From Planotetraspora kaengkrachanensis (GTDB lineage Bacteria; Actinomycetota; Actinomycetes; Streptosporangiales; Streptosporangiaceae), in the NCBI RefSeq assembly GCF_016862895.1, contig NZ_BONV01000032.1, positions 1 to 64,000 on the forward strand: a stretch of 64,000 nucleotides of DNA, read 5' to 3'. The notes under the pieces are model-generated. The model saw nothing but the letters and a program-made list of their open reading frames with translations. It searched no databases and was not told the DNA's origin. Below, one piece after another: positions 8,491 through 19,303 of this stretch. Every line of letters starts with the position of its first letter. Position 1 is the first letter of the stretch. The position numbers and the translations under genes were made by a program.

Positions 8491-9912
8491 TCACTTGTGC
8501 AGCAGGGTCAGGGCCTCGGCCAGCGCGGGGTCGCGCCCGGCGGCCGCGTCCTGCGGGGTCAGGGGCACGTAGTGGTCGGGCGGCACGCCGATCCGGTCGA
8601 TCACCTCGCGATCGGGCCCGAGGTGGTGCCTGGCGGGGAAGCTCAGGACGGTGTTGTTGGCGAGCAGGTAGGACTGAGCCGGGCCGGAGATCACGCCGGC
8701 GGTTCTGGTGCCGACCAGCCGGCCGATGCGCAGGTCTTTGACCGCGGAGCTGAAGTGCTCGCACGCAGAGGCGCAGCCGTGGTCGACGAGCACGACCAGC
8801 GGCAGGTTGAGCAGCTCGACGGTGTCGTCGGTCGACGACTTCGCACACCTGCCGTCCACGGTGCACTGGTAGGCGGTGACCTTGCCGTGGACGAACGCGC
8901 TCACCAGCCGGGCCACCTCGACGGGGCTGCCGCCGCCGTTGCCGCGCAGGTCCAACATGACGCCGGCCAGCGTCCGGCCGGTGCGCAGCCTGGTGATCGC
9001 CTTGAGCACACGGTTCGCGGAGTCGGGAGCGAATCCGGTCATCCGTACGTAGGCGACGTCGTCGTTCAGCAGCTTCGACCTCACCACTTGCAGGGCGGCC
9101 AGGTCCCGCTGGTAGAGGCCGGGCTTGAGCGTGACCGTCCAGCGGCGGCCGGTGGTCTGCCGCAGGAGCCGCAACTCGACCGGACGCGCCTCGGGATACG
9201 TCGGATAGAGCGCGGCGATCGCGGGGGTGACCTTGCCGTCGACGAAGGGCGCCGAGCCGTTGACCGCTTCGATGACGTCCCCCGGGTGCAGTCCGGCGGC
9301 CCGCGCCGCGCCGCCGAGCACGGTGGTGACGAACAGCGGAGCAAGGGCGACGCGGGGGCTGCTGCCGTCCGTCTGCGAGCTGCTGACGTTCGCCTGGAGA
9401 CCCAGGCCGTAGCCGTCGCCGTCGTAGTAGTCGAGCGGCCGTGCGTCATCGTGCGTCCATCGGGCGTGGTTGTCGCTGAGGGCGGCCACGATGGCCTCGA
9501 GGGTTGCGACGGCCAGCTTGTCACGCAGGTCGGGGACCTGGTCGGTGATCTTCCGGTAGGCGGTCGCGAAGGCGGCCCAGTCGGCTTTCCGGTCGCCGGT
9601 CAGCGCCGGCATGGTCGCGTCGGGCACGTCGCGTCCGTCGCGGTCGAGTTCCTGGGTCAGGGCGAGGAAACCGGCGGTCAGCAGCGTGCGGGGGTCCAGG
9701 GTCGGGCCGCTGTAGTAGTTGCCGAGGATGCAGAAGTACGCCTGCTCGATGACGTCGATCGTGGTGGCCGTCTCGGTCCCGAGCGGTCCCTGAGGGTGTG
9801 CGCAGGCCGTTGCGCCCACAGTGCTCGCCTGGGTGCGCGGTGGCGTCGGCGCCGTGCAGGCCGCCGCCAGGAAGAGGGCGAGTACGGCGGCTGCGGTCGT
9901 GTTGACGGTCAT
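8491..9912 (-). CDS. S41-family C-terminal-processing-type peptidase, lipoprotein
   Basis: 473 residues. The N-terminal signal ends in the lipobox LFLAAAC. A helical region containing the LSDNHARW block is followed by a PDZ-like segment (GGAARAAGLHPGDVIEAVNG) and the S41 core: VMLDLRGNGGGSP and the nucleophile Ser near residue 382 in VDHGCASACEHF. Such enzymes cleave C-terminal or unfolded peptides outside the membrane. The ATG overlaps the permease stop (ATGA). Linked to an ABC exporter, a lipoprotein hydrolase and a divergent two-component system, it may process or degrade something that the transporter handles. Confidence 0.88.
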   Translation of the reverse strand: MTVNTTAAAVLALFLAAACTAPTPPRTQASTVGATACAHPQGPLGTETATTIDVIEQAYFCILGNYYSGPTLDPRTLLTAGFLALTQELDRDGRDVPDATMPALTGDRKADWAAFATAYRKITDQVPDLRDKLAVATLEAIVAALSDNHARWTHDDARPLDYYDGDGYGLGLQANVSSSQTDGSSPRVALAPLFVTTVLGGAARAAGLHPGDVIEAVNGSAPFVDGKVTPAIAALYPTYPEARPVELRLLRQTTGRRWTVTLKPGLYQRDLAALQVVRSKLLNDDVAYVRMTGFAPDSANRVLKAITRLRTGRTLAGVMLDLRGNGGGSPVEVARLVSAFVHGKVTAYQCTVDGRCAKSSTDDTVELLNLPLVVLVDHGCASACEHFSSAVKDLRIGRLVGTRTAGVISGPAQSYLLANNTVLSFPARHHLGPDREVIDRIGVPPDHYVPLTPQDAAAGRDPALAEALTLLHK

Positions 9913-10961
9913 GACAGGCGCCTCCGGAGCCACCAGAAGGAGAACCATGTGAGCCCGAGGGTGAGCAGGGCGTAGATCCCGGTCTCGATCCACTGGAAGG
10001 CCCAGAAGCGCTCGAGGGGCTGGTACGTCGCGTGCTGGCGGTAGCCGAGGCGGTTGATCTCGAGCCAGCACGCGTCCAAGCCGTGTGGTCCCGCCTCCTG
10101 CGGCGAGCAGGGGCCCGACGTCACCGAGACGGGGACGGGCGCTTCTTCGCCGCTGCCGGCGATCGTACGTCCGGACGAATCGAGGAGGTCGCTGGACAGG
10201 ACCCAGGAGCCCGCGTGGCCGGGAACCGCCGGTCTCGTGGAAATCTGCACAGGTCCGCCCTGCTCTTCTACGTGGATGCCGCCCATGTTCACCTGGCTGA
10301 GCTCGAAGGTCGCGGTGACCGGAGGCATCAGGTGGGGACGGACCAGCAGCGGCATGGCGAATTGGACCGCGGCGAAGACGGCCAGGGTGATGGCCATGGC
10401 GGGCAACGTGTGGCGCACCAGCATGCCCACGGCGACGCCGAGAATGAAGGCGAAGGCCGCGTACCCCATCGGTGCGATGCCACGCGCGCCGAACACCAGG
10501 GGAGCCATCAAGGCCAGGTCCGGAACGGCCGACTTGTCCAGGGGATCGGACCACCACGTCACCGCGAGGCCGCACACGCAGGCGGCGGCCATGGCCGCCA
10601 GGCCGACGATCCCGAGCTTGACCGCCAACCAGCGGTTGCGGGTGACGCTCTGGTTCCACACCAGCAGATGCGTGCCCGCCTCCAGTTCGCGGGTGATCAA
10701 CGGTGCCCCCCAGAAGAGCCCGACCAGAGCGGGCAGGGCCAGCACGACGAAGCTGACGGCGACGAAGGGGAGCTGATGTTCGTCGAAGAAGCGGTCGAAG
10801 AACCGGTCGCAGGTGTCGTCCGGGGTGCAGCCGGCGATCCCGGCGGCGTAGCGGGAGGCCAGGTCCGGGCCGGTCAGGGCCAGCACGACGGTGAGGACGA
10901 CGAGTACGGCGGCCATCATCGTGGCCGAGCCGCGGAACTGGCGCCAGGTCAGCCAGGTCAT
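9909..10961 (-). CDS. ABC-2-type transporter permease
   Basis: 350 residues with six hydrophobic segments: the first near residues 15-35, a large extracytoplasmic loop carrying CTPDDTCDRFF, a cluster of segments to ~210, another large loop (~215-310) and a final segment near the C-terminus ending in a basic WLRRRLS. The sequence WGAPLITRELEAGTHLLVWNQSVTRNRW is the typical ABC-2 permease signature for multidrug/lantibiotic-type exporters. Overlaps the ATPase gene upstream (ATGA) and the S41 peptidase gene downstream. Confidence 0.85.
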   Translation of the reverse strand: MTWLTWRQFRGSATMMAAVLVVLTVVLALTGPDLASRYAAGIAGCTPDDTCDRFFDRFFDEHQLPFVAVSFVVLALPALVGLFWGAPLITRELEAGTHLLVWNQSVTRNRWLAVKLGIVGLAAMAAACVCGLAVTWWSDPLDKSAVPDLALMAPLVFGARGIAPMGYAAFAFILGVAVGMLVRHTLPAMAITLAVFAAVQFAMPLLVRPHLMPPVTATFELSQVNMGGIHVEEQGGPVQISTRPAVPGHAGSWVLSSDLLDSSGRTIAGSGEEAPVPVSVTSGPCSPQEAGPHGLDACWLEINRLGYRQHATYQPLERFWAFQWIETGIYALLTLGLTWFSFWWLRRRLS

Positions 10962-11845
10962 CGCTGCACCTCCAGGTGGGCTCGCCGGTTCTCCGTGGAC
11001 GTGTCCATGTAGGCCAGGACGAGGTCTTCGAGGCTGAGCCGGCTGACCGTCCAGGCGGGGTCGTGGATCGGGGAGCCGGTACGGACGACGACGGTGCTCT
11101 GCTGATCGGTGTGGCTGACGGAGATCACTCGCTGGTCGAAGGGGAACCGATCGAAGGCGTGGCGGGGGCCGGTGAGGCGGTGGTGGGTGGCCAGTAACCG
11201 GTCGACTTCCCCGGCTACCCGGACGCGGGAGTCGACGAGGACGATCAGGTGGTCGCAGACCTTTTCCAGGTCGGAGACCAGGTGGGAGGAGAGCACCACG
11301 CTCAGCTTGTGCTCGGCCGTGGCCTCCGTCAGCCGCTGCAGAAACTCGCGGCGGGCGAGCGGGTCGAGCGAAGCGACCGGCTCATCCATGATCAGCAGTT
11401 CGGGCCGTTTGGCCAGGCCCAGGGTGAGGGCGAGCTGGGCGCGCTGGCCGCCCGACAGCTTGCCTGCCCGGTGCGAGGGATCGAGCCCGAGCTGTCCGCT
11501 GCGCTCCCGCGCGAGCGCGGCGTCCCAGCGGGGGTTGAGCCGGGCGCCCAATCGCAGGTGTTCGGCAACGGACAGTGCCGCGTAGAGGGGGGTGTCCTGG
11601 GCGACGAACCCGACTCTGGCCAGTTGCGCAGGCGTGCTCCCGGGCCGCCCGCCGAGCACCGTGATGTCACCCGTCGTGGGCTCCAACTGGCCGCCGGCCA
11701 GCTTCAGCAGCGTGGTCTTGCCGGCTCCGTTGGGGCCGACCAGCCCGACGACGTGGCCTGCCGGGATGTCGACGGTGCACTCGCGCAGCGCCCAGCGCTT
11801 GCCGTACCTCTTGCCCAGTGCCTGGGCCTGCAGAACAGAAGTCAC
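10958..11845 (-). CDS. ABC transporter ATP-binding protein
   Basis: 295 residues. Complete nucleotide-binding domain: Walker A GPNGAGKTT, Q-loop FVAQDTPL, signature LSGGQRAQL, Walker B LLIMDEPVASLDP and an H-loop His in VVLSSHLVSD. A ~70-residue C-terminal extension follows, as in drug/lantibiotic exporters. The GTG start at 11845 has a perfect AGGAGG seven bases upstream. First gene of a four-gene minus-strand operon and divergent from the histidine kinase at 12075. Confidence 0.92.
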   Translation of the reverse strand: MTSVLQAQALGKRYGKRWALRECTVDIPAGHVVGLVGPNGAGKTTLLKLAGGQLEPTTGDITVLGGRPGSTPAQLARVGFVAQDTPLYAALSVAEHLRLGARLNPRWDAALARERSGQLGLDPSHRAGKLSGGQRAQLALTLGLAKRPELLIMDEPVASLDPLARREFLQRLTEATAEHKLSVVLSSHLVSDLEKVCDHLIVLVDSRVRVAGEVDRLLATHHRLTGPRHAFDRFPFDQRVISVSHTDQQSTVVVRTGSPIHDPAWTVSRLSLEDLVLAYMDTSTENRRAHLEVQR

Positions 11846-12074
11846 GCTGTGTCCTCCTGAGAGGTGGTCCGAAAGGCGGTCATGAACGGCGCCCCGATGC
11901 CTTCGGTGAGGTCGCGGCTTCAGAGCGGCGTGATGGCGGGAACGAAACTAGGCACTGCCCCTGCCGGTGCGCGTCGGCCGTCATGCCGAGATGTCGTACC
12001 TCCTGAGAACGAAGGGCCGTCAGGTCATCCCTGCGATGTACTCCCGAAGACCGTGAGGCCCGTCACAACGGCCG
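11846..12074. promoter_or_regulatory. Divergent promoter region of ABC operon and two-component system
   Basis: 229-bp intergenic region that must hold the promoters of both transcription units. A TAGTTT hexamer on the minus strand (near 11945) is a possible -10 for the ABC operon. TCGGC-N6-GCCGA at 11974-11989 is a perfect interrupted palindrome and a candidate site for the adjacent NarL-type regulator. No ORF is convincing here. Confidence 0.35.
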
Positions 12075-13562
12075 ATGCGTGACGGACAGGCAGGCGGTGA
12101 CAATGTGCCGGTGGAAACCGGTGAACGACTGCCGTGGTGGCGGCATGTGCTCGACCTGGACAGCCGGCTGGACTACCCGGACCGGCGCGGCGTCCGGGAG
12201 ACGCCGGGGCTGAGCAGCGAAGCACTTCCACGGCTGTCTCGCAGAGCACTGGCCGCCGACGTGGTGGTCGCGATCGTCCTGACGGTCATCGCGGTGACCG
12301 TATCGGTGAGCTATTCCGTGAACGACTCTGATGCGGATCGGCCCCAAGTGATCGAATACTTCCGGCTCCAACCTGCTCCGCCGCCCCCGGCGCCGGTTCC
12401 TGATCTCCCGCCCGCTCCTGATCCCCCGACCGGCCACCCGTCACCTCCTCGCGTCCTGCCCGACGTCCCGTCCCGACCTCCTGGCAACCTGTCCGGCGAC
12501 GCGCCTGCCCAGCCTCGGCCCTACGACCCGCCCGTGTTCCTTGTGGCGCTGACGGCGTTGCCGCTGGCGGCGCGGCGCCGGTACCCGCTCATCACCTTCT
12601 GGGTGGTGCTGGCCGCGGCGCTGGCCACCCACGCGGGTGCGACCTGGATCACCGTGCTGACCTGTGCCGTCGCCGCGTACGGTGCCGTCGCCTACAGCCG
12701 TAACCGGCTCCTGGCCATGGGTGGCCTCGTGCTCGCGGCCGTGCTCGCTGGGAGCGCTTTCCGGGACGTCGCGCCTGGGCTGCCGAATTGGATGGGGCCG
12801 TTCGTCGTCCTGCTGAGCGTCGGCGTCTTCGGGAGCTTCGTCCGTTTCTGGCGGCGACAGCTGGGAGCCAGCCGGCATCGGCTCGCCGAGCTGCAGCAGG
12901 CGCAGGCGGACGCCATGCACAGGGCCGTCGCGGAGGAGCGCTCCCGGATCGCGGCGGAGCTCCACGATGTGGTGACACACAATGTCAGCGTGATGGTGAT
13001 CCAGGCCGGTGCGGCCCGCAAGGTCATGGACGTGGAACCGGAGCAGTCGAAGCAGGCCCTGCTCGCGATCGAGTCCGGCGGCCGGGCCGCCATGGCCGAA
13101 CTGCGCCATGTCATGGGCCTGCTCGCCGGCCCGGGCGGCGAGCGTCTCGACGGGCCTTCCGACGGGCTCGAACCCCAACCCGGGCTCGACCAGCTCGACG
13201 CCCTGGTGGAGCGGGTCCGCGCCGCCGGCGTGCCGGTGAGCGTCGAGGTGTCGGCGCCGGGGCCGCTGCCTCCCGGGATCGACCTCGCCGCCTACCGCGT
13301 CGTACAGGAGGCCCTCACTAACACGATCAAGCACGCGGCCGGGGCCGCCGCGTCGGTGACGATCGGTCATGACGGCGACTGGCTGGAGATCGAGGTGACC
13401 GACACCGGCGGGACACGGAGCGCCTGGCCGCGGACCGGCGACGGCAGGGGGCTGATCGGGTTGCGCGAGCGGCTCGCCGTCTACGGTGGGACTCTGGACG
13501 CCGGACGGACTGTCGGGGGCGGATTCCGGATCAAGGCCCGCGTCCCATGGAGGACGACATGA
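12075..13562 (+). CDS. NarL-family sensor histidine kinase
   Basis: 495 residues. One membrane segment near residue 60 (VVVAIVLTVIAVTVSVSY) precedes a ~90-residue extracytoplasmic loop very rich in proline (PAPPPPAPVPDLPPAPDPP and similar), then four more segments, a HisKA_3 domain with His near residue 297 (AAELHDVVTHNVSVMVIQ) and a HATPase domain (VVQEALTNTIKHAAG ... GRGLIGLRERL). Start uncertain: ATG 12075, or GTG 12105 just downstream. Its stop overlaps the regulator start (ATGA). By position it probably controls the divergent ABC-peptidase-hydrolase operon. Confidence 0.87.
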   Translation: MRDGQAGGDNVPVETGERLPWWRHVLDLDSRLDYPDRRGVRETPGLSSEALPRLSRRALAADVVVAIVLTVIAVTVSVSYSVNDSDADRPQVIEYFRLQPAPPPPAPVPDLPPAPDPPTGHPSPPRVLPDVPSRPPGNLSGDAPAQPRPYDPPVFLVALTALPLAARRRYPLITFWVVLAAALATHAGATWITVLTCAVAAYGAVAYSRNRLLAMGGLVLAAVLAGSAFRDVAPGLPNWMGPFVVLLSVGVFGSFVRFWRRQLGASRHRLAELQQAQADAMHRAVAEERSRIAAELHDVVTHNVSVMVIQAGAARKVMDVEPEQSKQALLAIESGGRAAMAELRHVMGLLAGPGGERLDGPSDGLEPQPGLDQLDALVERVRAAGVPVSVEVSAPGPLPPGIDLAAYRVVQEALTNTIKHAAGAAASVTIGHDGDWLEIEVTDTGGTRSAWPRTGDGRGLIGLRERLAVYGGTLDAGRTVGGGFRIKARVPWRTT

Positions 13563-14230
13563 CCGAGCGGTTGCGCGCCGTCATCGCCGACGACCAGGCA
13601 CTGGTACGCACGGGATTCCGCATGATCCTCACCGCCGACGGCATCGAAGTGGCGGCCGAGGCCGCCAACGGGGACGAAGCCGTCGCCGCGGTCCGCCGTA
13701 CCAGGCCCGACGTCGTGCTCATGGACATCCGGATGCCGCAGATGGACGGCCTCGAAGCCACCCGGCGGATCCTCGCGGGCGGCGCCGAGGACACCCGCGT
13801 GCTGATCCTGACCACCTACGACCTCGACCACTACGTGTACGCCGCGCTCGCAGCGGGGGCGAGCGGGTTCCTGCTCAAGGACGTCACACCCGAACACCTG
13901 GTGGCCGCGGTACGCATGGTGCGCTCCGGCGACGCCCTGCTCGCGCCCACCATCACCCGCCGCCTGGTCGAACGTTTCGCCCGCCGCGACAACGTGAAGC
14001 CCGCCCTCCACCGCGATCTGTCCGAGCTGACGCCACGGGAACTGGACGTGCTGCGCCTGCTCGCCACCGGCCTGAGCAACGCCGAACTCGCCGACCGGCT
14101 GACCCTCAGCGTGGCCACGGTGAAGACCCACGTCGCGCGCATCCTGTCCAAGCTCGGCCTGCGTGACCGTGTGCAAGCCGTGGTGGTCGCCTACGAGACC
14201 GGCCTGATCTCCCCCGGCGGCACCGGCTGA
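13559..14230 (+). CDS. NarL/LuxR-family response regulator
   Basis: 223 residues from the ATG at 13559, which overlaps the kinase stop and has GGAGG four bases upstream; an ATG at 13547 is in frame but less well placed. Receiver: IADDQALVRTGF, phosphoacceptor Asp near residue 56 (VLMDIRMPQMDG), LTTYDL, GFLLKD. The DNA-binding domain is GLSNAELADRLTLSVATVKTHVARILSKLGL. All catalytic residues are present. Likely regulates its own operon and the divergent ABC operon. Confidence 0.9.
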   Translation: MTERLRAVIADDQALVRTGFRMILTADGIEVAAEAANGDEAVAAVRRTRPDVVLMDIRMPQMDGLEATRRILAGGAEDTRVLILTTYDLDHYVYAALAAGASGFLLKDVTPEHLVAAVRMVRSGDALLAPTITRRLVERFARRDNVKPALHRDLSELTPRELDVLRLLATGLSNAELADRLTLSVATVKTHVARILSKLGLRDRVQAVVVAYETGLISPGGTG

Positions 14231-14300
14231 CCTGGCCCGGTCTCCGTCTGTGCTCGTGCTCTATCGTGCACATACGGCGGATCCGACTGCATGCAACTGA

Positions 14301-15584
<1,284 letters not shown>

Positions 15585-15606
15585 GGCGGCCCCCCGGCTC
15601 TCTCCT

Positions 15607-15640
15607 GGTGCTCCTCACCTCTGATCAGGTGAGGAGCACC
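15607..15640 (+). terminator. Perfect 14-bp stem terminator after xyoA
   Basis: GGTGCTCCTCACCT and its exact complement AGGTGAGGAGCACC flank a 6-nt loop, beginning 23 nt after the stop codon. No T tract follows, as in many actinobacterial terminators. Confidence 0.75.
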
Positions 15641-15748
15641 ACTTCCACGGAGGGCCCGCGCACGGAGTAGTCCGTCGCCCCGGGCACCGGCGGTTGGGTA
15701 GGGGGCTACTCATGCGCCGCCCCAGGGTCCGGGGTCACGCTGGGCGGC

Positions 15749-18529
15749 ATGGTGCGGGAGCGGGACGGGCTGGTGCGGGGCCGGCTGCTGGCCGAGCTGT
15801 GCGGAGCGCCGGGAAGTGAATCGGCCCGGCGGGTGACGGTGGTCGCCGCGCCCGCGGGGTGCGGGAAGACGACTCTGCTCGCCCACCACGCCGCGAGCTT
15901 TCCCGGGCCGGTGGCCTGGCTCCGCCTCGAGCCCGGCGACGCCGCCCCGCCGGCGCTGGCGCGCCGGCTCAGGAACGCCCTCGCTCCGCTCCTGCCCGAT
16001 GCGGGCGGGGACGCGGCCGCGGCGGTCGACGCGTCCCGGGAGATCCCTCCCGGCGGCCTTCTGGTCGTCGACGACCTCCACTACCTGTACGGCACGCCCG
16101 CCGAGGGCCAGATCGAGCGCCTGCTGAGCGCCGCGCCCGTCCAGGCCGTGCTCGCGAGCCGCCGGATGCCTGGCATCAACCTGCACCGGCACGAGCTCGG
16201 CCCGGTGACCCTCGTCGGCCAGGACGCGCTGCGCTTCCGCACGTGGGAGGTCGAGCGCCTGTTCCGCGACGTCTACGCCGAGCCGCTGCTGCCCGAGGAC
16301 GCGGCCGTCCTGACCAGGCGGGCGGGCGGCTGGGCGGCGGGACTGCACATGTTCCACCTCTCGACCTCCGGGCGGTCAGCCGGCGAACGCGGGGCCGCCG
16401 TCCGCGCCCTGGACGGCAGACTTCCGCAGTCGCAGGCGTATCTGGCGCGGACCGTCCTCGCGGACCTCCCCGAGGGCGCGCGCGACTTCCTGGTGCGGAC
16501 GTGCGTCTTCACCGTCCTCACTGCGGAGCGATGCGACCTGCTGCTCGGCACAGACGACGCCCGCAGGCACCTTCACCGGCTCGCCGCCCTCCAGGCGTTC
16601 ACGCTCAGCCCCGACCACGGGCGCACCTTCCGCTACCACGAGGCGCTGCGCGCGCACCTGGAGATCGAGCTCGCCGAGGATCTCGGTGAGCAGGGCGCCC
16701 GCGAGTGGCACGGCAGAGCGGCCGCCCTGCTCGAGGCGGAAGGCGCCTACGCGGACGCCGCGCAGGCGTACGCACGGGCCGCCGACTGGCCGGCCGTACG
16801 GCGTCTCATCCCGAAGACCGGGCTCGGCGGGCCGCCCGGAGATGCGGGTGCACCGGACGCGAGCCCTGTGGCGGGCGCGTGGCACCCCGGGCCACCGGAG
16901 GAGGGGGACCTCCGGCATGACGAGCTGCCCGCCTGGCTGGTCGCGGAGGAGCCGCTGCTGCTGCTCGCGCAGGGCCGCCATCTCTTCAGCCGCGGTCGGG
17001 CCGACCAGGCCGTGGACGTCCTGCGGCAGGCGGAGCAACGAGCGCGGCACCCCTCGACACTCGCGGCCTGCCGACGCCATCGGGCACTCGCCGCCACCTG
17101 GTCGCCCCGCGCCCCCGTAGGCGGCACGCCTCCGCACTGGACGGCCGAGCTGCGGGCGGCGACCCGGGCGAACCCCGGCGAGTTGAGCGGTTCGCGGCCG
17201 GTGGCGGTGCTCGCCGCGCGGCTGCTCTGCGGGGACGTGGCCGCCGCCCGGCGGCTGGCCGCGACCGCCGACCCGGACGGCCTCGATCTGGACGGCCTTG
17301 TGTCGCGGCTCGTACGCGGAGGCTTCGCGGCGGCCGACGGCGATCCCGGCGCGGCCGTCGAGCTTGAGCGGGTCGCCGACGACGCGGAGCGGGCCCGCCT
17401 GCCCTGGTTGTCGCGGATGTCGAGGGTCGTGCCCGCACTCGGCGGGACGGAGCCCGACAGGAAGGAGGCCCGCAGGATCGCGGAGGAATGCGAGCGCGAC
17501 CACGATCCGTGGGGAGCGCTGCTGGCTGCCTCCGTGTGGTGCGCGGCCGACCTGGTGTGGGGCCGGCCGGCTCAGGAGGCGGCCGACGAGGTCGTCCGGC
17601 TGGCCCGGCCCCTGGGCGCGGACGTGTTCGCCGCCTGGGCCGGCGCCGTGCACGGCGTGCTCGCGGGGGCCGGCTCGGAGGAGGCGAGGAGGGCCGACGC
17701 ACAGGCGAGGGCCGCCGGAGTGCCCGCCGCGCGCACGCTCGCGACGGCCGTTCGGACGGCTCACGCCTTCCGTCGCCGGCAGGCCGCCGGCGCGCCTGAC
17801 GATCTCCGCTCGCCGGTTCACCCGCCCGAGCGGGCACACGCGGACGGACGCCCGGAGGAGGGCGAACCGGTGGTCCGCTGCTTCGGCGGCTTCGCCGTCC
17901 AGGTCGCCGGCCAGGCGCTGGACCTGTCCGGCGTGCGCCCGAAGGCACGAACCGTGCTGCGCCTGCTCGCGGTCAACGCGGGCCGCCCGGTGCACCGTGA
18001 CGTGCTGCTCGCGGCGCTGTGGCCCGACAGCGACCCCGCGGCGGCCACGCGCGGCCTGCACGTCGCCCTGTCGGCGCTGCGCACCTCGCTGTCCGCCCAC
18101 CGCCTGGCCGGCGTGGTCGCCAGGCGAGGGGAGGCGTACCTTCTCGACGCGCCGTGCGACGTCGCCCGGTTCCGCCGGGCCCTGCGCGGGCCGCGAACGG
18201 CCCCGGCCCTGGAGAGCGTGCTCGAGATGTACGGCGGCGACCTGCTTCCCGAGGACGGCGCCGCCGAGTGGGTCGTCCACGAGAGGGAGGTGCTGCGCAC
18301 GCAGGCGGCCGAGTGCGCGAGCGAACTCGCCGCGCTGCGGCTGGCCGCGGGCCGGCCGGACGCGGCGGTGCTCGCGGCCGCCCGATGCCTGGAGATCGAT
18401 GAGTGGCACGACCCCGCGTGGCGGACGCTCATCGACGCCTACGACCGGCTCGGTGACGTGATGTCCGCGGCCAGGACGCGCAGGCGTTACTCCGCGATGC
18501 TGGACGACCTGGAGGTCCCGGCACGGTGA
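15749..18529 (+). CDS. Large SARP/BTAD transcriptional activator with MalT-like NTPase
   Basis: 926 residues. The N-terminal NTPase has Walker A VVAAPAGCGKTTLL near residue 35 and Walker B GGLLVVDDLHYL, with the following winged-helix/arm region resembling MalT/LuxR-family ATPases. Residues ~330-700 are helical repeats. From ~708 there is an OmpR-like DNA-binding domain (VRCFGGFAVQVAG ... VHRDVLLAALWPDSDPAAATRGLHVALSALR) followed by a bacterial transcriptional activation (BTAD) helical domain to the end. This inverted order (NTPase first, DNA-binding/BTAD last) differs from AfsR. No biosynthetic cluster is adjacent, so its target is unknown; SARP-like repeats lie ahead of the eCIS operon (44215-44243). 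Confidence 0.85.
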   Translation: MVRERDGLVRGRLLAELCGAPGSESARRVTVVAAPAGCGKTTLLAHHAASFPGPVAWLRLEPGDAAPPALARRLRNALAPLLPDAGGDAAAAVDASREIPPGGLLVVDDLHYLYGTPAEGQIERLLSAAPVQAVLASRRMPGINLHRHELGPVTLVGQDALRFRTWEVERLFRDVYAEPLLPEDAAVLTRRAGGWAAGLHMFHLSTSGRSAGERGAAVRALDGRLPQSQAYLARTVLADLPEGARDFLVRTCVFTVLTAERCDLLLGTDDARRHLHRLAALQAFTLSPDHGRTFRYHEALRAHLEIELAEDLGEQGAREWHGRAAALLEAEGAYADAAQAYARAADWPAVRRLIPKTGLGGPPGDAGAPDASPVAGAWHPGPPEEGDLRHDELPAWLVAEEPLLLLAQGRHLFSRGRADQAVDVLRQAEQRARHPSTLAACRRHRALAATWSPRAPVGGTPPHWTAELRAATRANPGELSGSRPVAVLAARLLCGDVAAARRLAATADPDGLDLDGLVSRLVRGGFAAADGDPGAAVELERVADDAERARLPWLSRMSRVVPALGGTEPDRKEARRIAEECERDHDPWGALLAASVWCAADLVWGRPAQEAADEVVRLARPLGADVFAAWAGAVHGVLAGAGSEEARRADAQARAAGVPAARTLATAVRTAHAFRRRQAAGAPDDLRSPVHPPERAHADGRPEEGEPVVRCFGGFAVQVAGQALDLSGVRPKARTVLRLLAVNAGRPVHRDVLLAALWPDSDPAAATRGLHVALSALRTSLSAHRLAGVVARRGEAYLLDAPCDVARFRRALRGPRTAPALESVLEMYGGDLLPEDGAAEWVVHEREVLRTQAAECASELAALRLAAGRPDAAVLAAARCLEIDEWHDPAWRTLIDAYDRLGDVMSAARTRRRYSAMLDDLEVPAR

Positions 18530-18657
18530 TCGGCCCGGCCACACCGAACCCGGCCCGGTCGTCCTCGGCGCGGCGAAAAGTTTTCTCCGGCCGGATGTAG
18601 AGATGCGTCCTGCGGCTCCGACGTCCCTGTGAAAGCCAACGAACAGGGGAGAGAGCG

Positions 18658-19266
18658 ATGAGCACGGTATTCGTCTCGGTGGGCATGTCCCTCGACGGTT
18701 ACATCGCCGGGCCGAACGCCCGGCCGGGCAACCCGCTCGGAGACGGCGGGCCGCCGATCCACACCTGGATGTACGAGACGGCGACCTTCCGCGAGCGCCT
18801 GGGGTTCGGCGCAGGCGGCGAGACCGGGCCGGACGACGACATCGTCCGGCACACCTTCGACCGGATCGGCGCCAACGTGATGGGACGGCGCATGTTCGAC
18901 GAGGGCGAGGTGGGCTGGCCGGAGGAGGCGCCGTTCGGCACCCCGGTCTTCGTGGTCACCAACCACGCGCGCGAGCCGTGGGTCAGGAAGGGCGGGACCA
19001 CGTTCTTCTTCGTCACCGACGGCATCGAGAGCGCCCTCGCGCAGGCGAAGGAGGCCGCGGGTGACAAGGACGTGCGGATCTCGGGCGGCGCGGACGTCGT
19101 CAGGCAGTACCTGTCCGCGGGCCTGGTCGACGAGCTCGACATCGAACTCGCCCCGGTGCTGCTCGGCTCGGGCAACCGGCTGTTCGACGGCCTGGCCGGG
19201 GCCGGGGACATCAGGTTGCGGACCGAGGGGCGGGTCGCCCACCTCAGGTACCGCGTCGCCAAGTGA
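18658..19266 (+). CDS. RibD C-terminal/dihydrofolate-reductase-like protein
   Basis: 202 residues of the RibD_C (pyrimidine reductase) fold: VFVSVGMSLDGYIAGPNARPG at the N-terminus, GANVMGRRMFDEGE, TPVFVVTNHARE, DVRISGGADVVRQYLSAGLVDELDIELAPVLLGSGNRLFDG. NADPH-dependent reductase of unknown substrate; stand-alone members in actinobacteria are usually uncharacterised. Strong GGGGAGAG before the ATG at 18658. Followed 37 nt later by an alpha/beta hydrolase, so the two may be co-transcribed. Confidence 0.88.
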   Translation: MSTVFVSVGMSLDGYIAGPNARPGNPLGDGGPPIHTWMYETATFRERLGFGAGGETGPDDDIVRHTFDRIGANVMGRRMFDEGEVGWPEEAPFGTPVFVVTNHAREPWVRKGGTTFFFVTDGIESALAQAKEAAGDKDVRISGGADVVRQYLSAGLVDELDIELAPVLLGSGNRLFDGLAGAGDIRLRTEGRVAHLRYRVAK

Positions 19267-19303
19267 TCGACTGAATTTCGACTGGACTGCGAGGAGGACG
19301 ACG

